A stretch of 64,000 bases of DNA from Haliclystus octoradiatus. Its lineage: Eukaryota > Cnidaria > Staurozoa > Stauromedusae > Haliclystidae. The stretch covers positions 19,145,959-19,209,958 of the forward strand of contig OU744446.1 of the NCBI GenBank assembly GCA_916610825.1, given 5' to 3'. The translations under genes and the position numbers were made by a program. Under the pieces are notes generated by a model. The model saw only the letters and a list, made by a program, of their open reading frames with translations. It ran no database searches and was not told where the DNA came from. This document shows positions 1 through 10,900 of this stretch, in pieces (the stretch's first letter is position 1; each line of letters begins with the position of its first letter).

Positions 1-23
1 GTATTTGTTTTTGTTTTATTCAG

Positions 24-196
24 AAGCTCAGCCATTGTCTTTGAAAGAGATTAGTAGATTGAAGTTGGTTGTTGAATTCTCACGTGAGTGGACATTTGCT
101 ATCGCCCATTTGCTTCTGCCTCCTCAGTTAGTTGATTATCTTGAATTTAAATTGGAACCTCGACAGAGACCATCATTAGCTCTTGTGAATCCATAA
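24..196 (+). CDS. C-terminal exon of a SOCS-box-like protein (partial)
   Basis: This is the last coding exon of a gene that begins left of the window. A pyrimidine-rich acceptor ends in CAG at 21-23. The exon enters in the middle of a codon and runs open to a TAA at 194-196, giving about 57 residues. The segment PLSLKEISRLKL followed by LLLPPQLVDYLEF matches the SOCS-box layout: an SLK-x-(L/I)xR helix, then a proline/leucine turn, then LxxYLxF. In known families this box recruits elongin B/C and cullin 5 to a substrate receptor (for example ASB, SPSB or SOCS proteins). The substrate-binding domain is outside the window, so the family cannot be named. The SOCS-box call rests on pattern only and is moderate; the exon call itself is stronger because of the acceptor and terminal stop. 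Confidence 0.55.
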
Positions 197-1189
197 ACCA
201 AACACGCCTTTTAAATCCATATATGTAAACATAAAAATAGAATCAAACCATTATCAAGCCAAATATTAGCTATGCAGTGTTGTAGTAAATTCTATCTCAT
301 TATGTATGTTATTTTTATACCAATATTTAATTTAAACCAATGGCATTATAATGTAGCTTCTATACTAGGATTGCATCCTTGGCAATGTCACAATTTTAAT
401 ATGAGAATCTGACCAGGATAAATTAACAACTTGATTCAGCCCTCATTAAGCATTCAGCTGCGCATTTTACAGAAAATTAATCTTGCTAACGATGTGATAA
501 AGAAACTAGCTTTTGGGCAAACAAACTTGCCTTTCTTAAATTTGTTATAAGTTACAAGTATTAGCAGGCAGCTTATCAATGTTCCTTTAATAATATTTAT
601 TTGGCTATGAGCTAAAGAATTTTGCATATCTTGTGTGAAATATTCTGACACTGCTATAATCTTAAATTCAAATTAAAAATTGCACATCAGCTAACAATGC
701 AATGAATTTTAGTCCAAAATGTAATGTACAAATTCCTATGTTTAAATTTAAAAAGTCATACGTTTAAATAGGCATTGTATTCTATTATGTAAGCAACCAG
801 GTGATGCCATTGATATTCGGTAGAAAATAATTACTACTAAAATAAGAAATTAGATACTTGGAGTTTATTCATTTAGAAATATTTGATATCATTATATACA
901 TCTGTAAATAAATGTAATGCTGTATATAGGCCCAAGCCATTGATAACCCTGATTTGTACATTAAATATTTATTTTTGGTTACTGGCTGTGGTGTTGCTGC
1001 GTCATTATTGTATTCAGTGTAGATTTTCTTTATAGGGCAAAACAATGTCAATTGCATCTCTTTTGTTAGGGGTTAAAAATCGGTAGACAATATAACCCCT
1101 AACAAAAAATCAAGTGTCTGACAATTCACTACGGGATAGTTGAAGACTCTGAGTGTTGAGGTCGGTTAGCGGTTAGAGCTTTCGACCAG
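197..1189. other. Intergenic AT-rich stretch
   Basis: No exon, RNA gene or clear repeat was recognised. The first part is presumably 3' UTR of the gene ending at 196. An AATAAA occurs near 907 but is far from the stop and is only a weak polyadenylation candidate. Confidence 0.4.
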
Positions 1190-1500
1190 TTTTTAAATCT
1201 CCGAATTTTATAGACGATGTTCCTGTGCATGAACCGAGGTTGTATTTACTTTCTCATCAAAGCGTTGTCAATGAATTCAAGTGTGGCTCATGCGATTGGA
1301 GCTATGTGGGCTTTACCCGTCGACATCTACATCAACATATCGACAAACATAGTCGATCGGCAATTGGTTACAAGCACACAATAAAAGTGTCAAAACTTCA
1401 GGACATATTTTTCTGTATTGAGAAAGTGCACCAATAAATTTGATTGATTGCGTAATCCATGAATTGTTATTAATCAAAGAGCTAAGTCCCACCCTCAACA
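1190..1500 (+). mobile_element. Penelope-like element remnant (GIY-YIG domain)
   Basis: An open frame from about 1225 carries VVNEFKCGSCDWSYVGFTR then HLHQHIDKH. This is the N-terminal block of the GIY-YIG endonuclease that ends Penelope-like retroelement ORFs (CGxC-x-SYVGFTxRHLxxRxxEH). The usual second block, an E-x-L-x-I-x-E-L-x-P-x-L-N motif, follows at about 1440-1500 (HELLLIKELSPTLN) but in another frame, after a stop at about 1435. The reverse-transcriptase part is absent upstream. It is therefore a 5'-truncated, frameshifted, dead copy. In living elements this domain nicks target DNA for priming. It lies downstream of and in the same direction as the SOCS-box exon, but there is no sign that it is part of that gene. 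Confidence 0.75.
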
Positions 1501-4497
1501 CTTGAAAATTTCGTCCAGTCTCGGCTATTTATATAACATTACCTTAATAAACATTTCATTTTCTTTGTTATGTTGTTTTGTACCCAATTTTATAATCAAG
1601 TAGATATTTACTATAAGTAATTTGTAATTTTAATATTTATTTTCCCTTGTAACCTGGAGATGCAATTAAACTATTGCAGAACGTTGTTTAAACCCAAGTC
1701 TGTCAATTTTTTGTCGCCATCCTTTATCTTGAAATGTTTTTCTAAGAAACTTTTGCCGAAAACTAGGTAAAATGGAAGTGTCAATTAATGTAATAAATAT
1801 ATAATGTGGTGTAAGTTATCTTACTGATTAAACATAGAGCTGAAACTTTGATGAGTAGCAAATATAGCATGAGTGTCTGATTTTTGACTTTATACTTTAT
1901 ATATTTGTAGAAAAAAAGGCTGCACTCTGCAGCTTTTTCAATTTAAGCGTTATAAGATTTCAAAAGCGTTATTCGATTTCAGTTAATTAATATTATGTTG
2001 AAAAATACTTTGCTAAAGTTAAAATGACTACAATGTTTGGATGATTACTGAAGCATTTTGGAAAATTTTGAACTAAATATGGTACAGACTTCTGTTACAC
2101 TATTTGACCATTTCAATATATAAGTAGTAACAACATTGAACATAACTTTTAACATTGAGCTATCATGTTTCAAATCCATGCAGTTACCAAAATGAGTAAT
2201 GTTTCTTAAAGTAAAGAAGCATTGAATAAATGTATGTAACATATCTGTATATACGCTTAAAACTAAAATGTCATAATCCCTGTATTCCAATATACTCAGA
2301 ACTGTTAATTTACTGCTAAATTAGTAATTGATTTCAATTACATTTGCTTCCCTCAAAAAGTAATAAATTACCGTTACACCCGCCGTTACAATTACTTTCT
2401 GAAAAAGTAATCAATTACCAGTGAAAAATTACTTGTTTATCAAGGCTTTTTGAATTCTGTAAACACAGCACTCTGTAATGAAATTTATAAATGATTTTAA
2501 GCAGAGAGCAACATCTGGAAGGGTAGATTTTAACTGACAGTTGAACATTTTAAACATATACAATCACAAAAGTAGAAAATAGTTTTCTTCATCATCACAA
2601 TTTATGTTTTTGATTTTTTTCGAGATTTCGGTTCATTTTCCCTACAATGCTTTGCTCTGGATGGCGGCGGCTTTGATCTTTTACGGAAACCTGATTTTTC
2701 AGTTTTCCGACGAATTCAGTTGATTTTTCAAAATTAAATATAGCCTATGTTCAAACGACGAAAGAGGGTTTTCGAATGATGTATACCGTTAAGGATTTTG
2801 AGATGAGCACGTCCAAAGTTTTGAAGGTCATTTTTATATAGTAGTAAAAATAAATGAATTTATAAATCTATAAAGCTATCTATGTAACTATGTAAAAGCT
2901 AGGTAGAAATGAAACGTCAATTAATGATTTTATATATATCAATAATAATTAGCAATGTAAAATAAAGAAAATGTCATTACGTAATATATTTCGAATACAG
3001 CACGAAATATAAAGGAATAATAAGATTGCTGTTCAACTCAAAAAGAGGTGTCTTGACATGAGGACATCTGGAAGTGTATTGCATGATACTGGTGCAGCCA
3101 CAGATGAATAGCCTAATCTTTATAAGTTTAAAAAGTATTGCTTAGTAAAGTTAGATTATTTTTGTTCCTGAGTGAAGTTATTTATGAGGTTTATAATCCT
3201 CTAGTACACTTTTCAAGTATTAAATGTCAAGGCTCTAAAGTTAATAGCAGTATTTTGAATTTAATTTTTTTATGGACAGGAAGCCAATGTAGGTCATACG
3301 CGATAGTTGTTCTATATTCAGTCGAACTTGCTTAATATTAAGCGTGGTGCGAATCCCGGGTGAATTTCAGTTTGGGTCGCCCTCGCATCTAGATGTAAAC
3401 AGGAACCCGAATGGAAGTTAGTCCGCTTAGCGACTCTATCAGGACTTTTGAAAGTAAGGATTGGAAACTCGGGTTTCTCAAACCAGACTTTGCAAAAGCC
3501 GGTCTTTCTGTCGTCTAAACAGAAATTTATGAAAAACCTTGGTTTACAAAAGTCCACTTCCATTTCGCGGTGATACGACCTATAAATATTGGCAACCACT
3601 AGGCCCTGCTTTAGGATAAATTACTATAGTCTACTAAAGCTATCCAATGAATCTGTTTATACAAGATAAATAGTGAATGACATGCATTTAAAAGGTATTA
3701 TTTACAAAAGCAGTGTTAATTCAGTCGGAATTCAATTAAATATGAATAACAGAAGTCATTTTGAATGATTTAAATATAAAAACATACTGATCTGGAGCTA
3801 CAGAATCGAAGGAGTATAAAAATCCAATTTAAACGAAAACTGATAAGAAATACTGGAGTCACAGCGTTTTATTTAGACAAAATAGATAAATCTAGCCTTG
3901 TGTAAACTGATACCCTATCTAAACTTTTTAAAAGTGGACTTTTTAAAGACTTTTGAAAACCCAGGTTTTTGCTCTCGTGTAAACGTAGCCTAAGAAGATT
4001 TGACTATTTATCAAATATCAGTATACTGTAGTTCTTAATATGTACACACACACAACACACCAGAATGAGGCAATTGTTTGATGTAGATGCATGCATCTAT
4101 TTCAAATGAAGTTATATTTATATTACAACCAACAAATGAGGATAATATTTGATATGATACTATCACCAGTACACTCATTACTACTTTACATAACTTCAAC
4201 AATGTAGTCATAATAGTTACTAATAAAAATATTTGTAGATTAACTTAATGTCTTTCATGTAAACTGTTCTCAATAGCAGTCAACACTAACTGGAACGTAA
4301 ATCACCAATAAAATACTTCTAAATTTCAACCAGCTTTCATAAATGTGATATGCGTTCTAAAAATATAAAAGTTTGATTTTAGAATTAGCAATCGAAATGA
4401 GTGGCTTCTGTGCCTAAAAATTAATCATTCACAGATCACATCATGGGCCAAATCCTGTTAGCTTTTGGTAAGTTTGATACTGTTCAAGTAGATACTA
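1501..4497. other. Gene-free stretch with decayed repeats
   Basis: No coding exon is recognised. The block at about 3330-3990 has GC-richer, self-complementary pieces such as a segment near 3540-3570 resembling the reverse of 3930-3975, ending in a sequence resembling a transposon end (CTCTCGTGTAAACGTAGCC). It is probably a decayed MITE, but I could not fix its ends. Around 2310-2430 there is a short self-complementary run built on AAGTAAT/ATTACTT. Confidence 0.3.
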
Positions 4498-4630
4498 CCC
4501 CTGCGAAAAAACAGTTCAAGAATTCATGAACGTTAAATGGCCCCAAATGTTCATGAACTGTTCATGAACTGTCTGTGCGGGTTCATGAACTGTTCATGAA
4601 AATTGGGCCATTTAACGTTCATGAACTGTG
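4498..4630. repeat. GTTCATGAAC palindromic MITE-like element
   Basis: A 133-bp palindromic copy. It starts CCCCTGCGAAAAA, then shows GTTAAATGGCCC and the reverse GGGCCATTTAAC as mirror blocks around tandem GTTCATGAACT units. It shares its left end with the complete-looking copy at 60400-60644. It lies just beyond the 3' end of the astacin gene. Confidence 0.8.
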
Positions 4631-4969
4631 CCAATTACTATAAGGTGCCACTTGCTGATCTTGCATGTACAAATGCATAGGAATAGGAACACTTGTTTAT
4701 ACTTGTATGATAGACTACCCCTCTGAGAAAAGAACATCAATTATCAATTGATAAAATGTGGTGGTATCATCCTTCCTACATAGCGTGGATTGTTGGAATT
4801 TAATTAGCCTGATTTAGTACATAAATTTAGTACATAGAAACACCTTTTGAATATTCAACTTCCCAATATTCATGAAAGGATCATGTATGAATAAGTGCAT
4901 AAGAAACAGGCAATTTAATGTTTGAAAACAGTCTTTGCACTCTGTGATGGTCAGGATCATAGAATGGTA

Positions 4970-7900
4970 TTAAAGTGATGCAATTAAAGCGTTTGATATC
5001 TTACTTTTTTCAAAGCGATATAACATGATTGTATGTTGTACTCCTACACCAGATAAACATTGTTTTGTAGGCGTGAGATATCGTGTCATATAAGGATCAT
5101 CAATACCATACCAGCATTCACCATAATACTCAATACCAAACATCTGAAAGGTAGAATTCAATGATTTATTTTATTACAGGTTACGAGTTTCACTGTGTGT
5201 CTCAATCCTTGATGATTTTAATCAAACACAGCAATTTGTGTTTTGACATGTTGTGTTGCATTTGATAAAATGATAAGTTATAGAAGAAAACTTATTGAAA
5301 ATGTAGAATTTTATCACTTATGATTTCCTTTATGAAACAACCACCTTCAGATAAATTGCTCTGTAAAACAACTCAAATTATTGATTGGTCCCAGTTAGCA
5401 GTCAAATGTTATGGTAGTGACATCATAAAACTGAATGCTCAGCGGAATAAAGTTATGAATGGCATAAAATTAACTGGCAATCTCTACGCTTGGTCTTTGG
5501 ATATGCACTTATTCACTACATTACTTGTGGCTTGAAAAATGGCATTCTTTTTGAAATGTTATGCTTTTAAAACATGGATATCTCATTCATTAATTTCTTT
5601 TCAAATCGGTTTAAAACTGTAACCAATCAATATTGTTTTCTATTTAACATCACAATCAATTATTTATTTGAAAGGCAATTATTTTCATAAGAAACCCTCA
5701 TTATCTACTGTTAAATTAATAGAAAATTTGCATTGAAGTTAACCTTTATTGTTTCTTCCTGTTTAACTTGACTTTCAACATAATTAGCACATTTCTGCAC
5801 TGTTAAGCTATGATCACTCCAATCAATCTCAGGCCTGTAGTCTTTATATGATGGAAATATTTTTGAGTAGTTGCTATTGAAGTATGAATGGTAGCAGCCA
5901 ACTGGTTCGTAGTTCCATTGTTCTATTGGAATGAAAAAGAATTGAAAGCATGTTATACTTTACTTATATCTGCTTTGTTCATAGTATTCCCCTGTAATTT
6001 GCGGAAGTTTGTGGACTTTCTGTTTCACATTTTGAATCATGCGCTGCATACAATCCTTCACCTGTTTGTGGAATATAAAGAGGGTTCACAAATAGTTCAT
6101 GGAGCAATAGAGCATTTAATGTGAATGAACTTTCACAAATAACTCATGGATTGTGATAGATTGTGTTACAGTTTAGAAGATTTACAAGATTTTTCTGTTT
6201 TGATATTTTTGATATAATATACGCCTGGCGAAGGCAAGAAAAATTTACAGAACCACAAGAGATAGATCACACTTAACCTACCTTCAGTGCATGGCTTTTT
6301 TACGATCTGAATGTTATCAACTGCAATGTCACTTTTGAATGTTGAACCTCTCACAGCTTCTATGACGACCTAGACATAATAGTAATGTGTTCAAGGGTCA
6401 ATTATAATATATATTATTATAGTGTAGTGGTTAGGACGTTGGACCTCGGCCCTCAGGGTCTTGGGTTCAATTCCTGGCAGAAGCACTATTGGTTGACGTC
6501 AGCAAGGGCAACCGACCATTAAACTCACCCACGCTCTAGCAATTAGCCAACCACCCAGATGAAAATAGCTACTAGCTTACCCCCTTTGTGGTAGAATGAT
6601 AAATCCAAAAATGAATTAAATGTCAATCATAATGAATTTTATATTGCATACAGTCCCTGACAGTTCGTGAATCTTAAACATTGGCCCAATTTTCATTAAC
6701 TCCTTATAATGTGTCCATGAACAGTTCTTAAAATTTGTAATGCTTTGCGAGGTAAAGCCCACATTACAGCACTCAATCATTCAAAATAGTTATACAGATC
6801 TCTCACTCACTCACTCACTCACTCACTCACTCACTCACTCACTCACTCACTCACTCACTCACTGAAGTCTTGATAACCGAATGATTGACTGACAGACTCA
6901 TATTGATTCAATCACTTACATTAAATGTATTTTGCGTTGATTGAATATCCATTGTCTTGTTTAGCCATTGCTTTCCTTGGTTGCCTTTTATCTGCCACAG
7001 TGCAGTTTGTGTTCCATCTTTATGCTTTTGGTAGACATTCAGCTCTCCCATACCACGATCGCCGTACATGTGATAACTCAATTTAACACACATTCCTTTT
7101 AGGTTAGAAAATTGAGGACTAACAAGTAACGCTTTGTCTCCTGTCATTGCTGGTGATGATGACTCAACGTATGCATAGTGACCCTCTGAAACGGAATCAA
7201 TGTAACATTGTAAGTTAATGTGATGAATACATGCATTCATAATGACAATTAGTTTGAACAATTCAATTCATTTTATTTATTTATGGCCTCTCTAATTGGA
7301 ACAATAAACGTAATGATATATGACACATGTTCAAGAGAAATCACACACATTCATAATACAGTATCTAAAATGCTAATTACTTGCCAGCGTATAAAAAGAT
7401 AGGACAAGGATATTAAAAATCACTGCTATAGTTGATTTAAATGCATTTAGAGCATAACAATTTTGATCCTTGAAATCTGATTGGCTATTCGTCAATGCCA
7501 AATCTATATCCGAGCTTGATCTCGTCAATTTCAAGAAATTAGGAAAATGACAAACAACCGATAAATTAAATAACAAAAAGCATTGTCTAACAAACAACAT
7601 AAAGCAAATACATCAAATTTTTGTAGAATATCATCATCAAGATTGCAATGATTGTTAAATATATCATACGGCTTTCACTAGAAATATCAAAGCCATCAAA
7701 TAAATAAGTAATTCTATCAAAATAAAGTAACCTATTCCAGAGAAGATTATAAGTTCATTAACCTGCTCTCTAAATCGGCAGCAATGCTGGACATTTGTAA
7801 TGCGTATGAATAAAATATTTCAATTAGCAAACATTAGCTAGGATTTGTAACATAATGAAGTAGCTACCATAATAGCCAGGCGGGTGCTCTCTACTCTGTG

Positions 7901-10900
7901 GGGTCATTTATACATGTTTCACAGTATGTATTTAAACCTAGAGCTTCAAAATAATTTATTAGATTGTGAAAATGAGACATTTTATTTCCGATAGATCTGC
8001 ATTACCTAATATTCCATCTGCATCTCCAGTTGGCCCAGTTCCAATGGTCTTTGTGGTACCTTGACGTACATGCCACTTGAAGTCATACCACTTTGAAGGT
8101 ACATTTTTCCATTGGCAAAATCCACCACGTTCAAAATTGCATCCAATTTCATCTATAGATGTGTTTGTTGAATATAATAGTAACATTAATATAAACAGGC
8201 CATTTAACGTACATGAGCTGTTCATGAATAAAGGGTTACCACACAGTTGCCATGATTATATTCATATTTCAAGAAAGGGTTGGAAGACATGAGTAAAGCG
8301 CTAAAAAATCACAAGCTCCAAGCAAGTGATTTTTAGCTTCACAAGAGTCTCCAAACTTTTTCGAATTAAGTAAATGTGAATACATACACTTGCAAGGATT
8401 TGGTAACCCTATTCTAAAGTAAAACAAATGCTGAAATCCCATTCGACAGCGAATTTTCAATTTAAGGATTCGCATTTTTCACAATTTGAAATTCATTTTC
8501 GATTCACAAGCCTTGCAAGGGTATTCCACAACAAGATAGTAGATATGGTTGAATAAAGAAAGACATATACAAAAACGTCTGTACTATAAATTGTACAATA
8601 GTTCTCTAGGAAATTAATGTACAAATTGTTATTCAAATGTTAAGCTAGGGCCAAACTGTAGAACGTTTTGACAGAACATTCACAGACATGAATGTTCGGT
8701 GTCATGTTCTATCGTTTGGCAGGATTACCAAACAGAACATTATGTTCTGTCATCTTCTGTCCAATGTTTGCCGGAAAAATTTCGAGTTGAATAAATTCAA
8801 TTCAATTTTCATGTTCTTCAAACATCGTGGAATGTTAATGATCAGCATCTCATGTTACACAATATTGAAAAGATAATTATTTTGTTTCTGTTCATTTGAT
8901 AATTATTTTGTTTCTGTTCATCTCATTTTACAAACAACAGCTTGCACACTTTCTTCTAGGCTATGAAGAGTGAAGCAAATCAAGTTAATTTTTGAGCAAT
9001 TTTTATCAATCGTTGGTAGTTTTAATAAATGATATCATTATATTATGTTATTAAGTATGGAGAGTTGCAATGATACCGAAGATGACGATAAGATATTTTC
9101 AGACCTAGTTGAACTTGCTAAAGAAATAAAAAAGCAAGAAGGGAGCAGATGACATACAAGAGTTACCATAGCAACAATAGCAAAAACAAATCAAGTCTTT
9201 CTAAAAACGAGTGGAAAGATTCCAGCATGTTTTCTATGTCCTACTGCGCATGTGTTGCAGAAACGAGAAAAGAGGCTATTGAAAAATGGTGAAAAATGTT
9301 GATGTGTTGACTTTAAAGTGTGATTTTTACGGGCTGGATTACGGCATTGTTTTTCTCTAATACTAGAATTTTGCTTCAAAAATTGGGGGTTGACTTATAC
9401 GTGGTATCGACTTATACACGGCAATATACGGTATACAGCGAAAGGGAAGAAAATATATCAGCAGCAGCAGTGACCCAATAAATTTCAGTTTCTATTCTGA
9501 CTGATGTCGTGACTGACTGTCGTCGGGTTGTGGTGACTGACTGTCACCATGTTCACTGAATCGGCCGAAATCCTACCCCACAGTAATAATATTTGTTTTA
9601 CCGTTTGACACTCTGTCGATAGAACACAGAACATTGAGAAAAAACACAGAACATTTTCAGATATGTTTGATGGCAAATGTTCCTTTGTTTGGCCGTAGCT
9701 TTAGGCTTACCTTGAAACAGTGTAGGCTATAATAGGGTCAAATCATAAAAAATTGAAAATCAAAATTTTTACCTCAAGTTGTTGTACTAGGTGACTTGAC
9801 TGCTTGATTTTTGATTTCTCAAAAAATATTTACCTATCTATTTATCAAAAAAAACTTGGCAAAGTAGTCAAGTCACTTAGTTCAACAATTTGAAGTAAAA
9901 AGAAATTGATTTTCGATATTTTATGATTTGACCCTATTTTGCATGCTGCGCGACCAATAAACTCATTTACCACGCTTTTCAATAGATATAAACATATTAT
10001 ATATCGCTTTGCAAATCGTTATCATAATTGAGATATTGGATTGTTATCATATTGGATTGTTATCGGAAAGTTATAAGTTCTGTATTTTATCACAGATCAA
10101 ACTTTTTGCAGTTAGCGGCTTTTCCCCGCTTTCGGAGCCATTGTTTTACCCTAGGATTTCATGCACGGTGTTTCGACCAATCAGACCGCAGAAAACCTTC
10201 ATGATGTTTTAGAATAACTGTTTTTATACCCCCTCCCCCCATCCTTTATGCAGCCACAGATGATTATAATTTGATGATGATAATTTGTCACTCTTACCAT
10301 GACCGTGTTGGATATGGTCCTTGAAAATAAAGATGGATTTCAAACCTAGACATATTTTCCTTTCATTACAAAATCAGCGCCAATCAGGCTTAATGTTTGT
10401 AAACTGCGTCAAATGATTCATTATTTTGGAAAAGAACACTTTCCTTGTGAAAACAAGTTCATGAACTTAGCAGCAATTTCTCATTCATAAAAAAAGTAAG
10501 TAATGTGGACGGTGTCGCCCTACCGAAGGCACCCGTACCACTCCTCTATTTCTAGAAGAGTGGCTCTTTTCGCTAAGAGCGATGATGTTAAACGCTCCTT
10601 AGATCTCAGCCGCGACACTGCAGATCAATTTCAACAGATTTCATGGCAGATAGGCCTTGATTGTCAATGCGCAACGATGCGATGCAGCTACCCATAATGC
10701 AATTCCTTCTGGACCATTCCATCCGCCATCCTTAGATGGTACTCATTTGATGTTTCAGATAAAGTCAAGGCTGAGTTGACCTGAGGGGGATTTGAACCAC
10801 AGTCGATGAGATATGATACGATCTGAAGTTCGGTTGCTCTGCCAACTGAGCTAATCACCATTCATGAGCCAGTTCATCAACTCGTTCATGAACTGTTTCT

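Larger units (their letters stand above)
8235..10213 (+). repeat. Copy A of a ~700-bp interspersed element, split by two insertions
   Basis: The left part (8235-8645) and right part (about 9706-9730 and 9939-10213) align in order with the uninterrupted copies at 52478-53205 (opposite strand) and 56485-57121 (same strand). Shared landmarks are GGTTACCACAC at the left end, ATTGTACAATA in the middle, then CATTTACCACGCTTTTCAATA and GACCAATCAGA toward the right end. No coding capacity is visible. It occupies the long intron between the second TSP1 exon and the first MAM exon. Confidence 0.75.

Noticed and set aside
3318-3599. 93-codon minus frame
   Set aside because: It overlaps a GC-richer, self-complementary block that looks like a decayed MITE; no domain seen.
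10780-10862. A functional tRNA gene
   Set aside because: The acceptor stem does not pair and the anticodon stem is poor; it is better explained as a SINE head.
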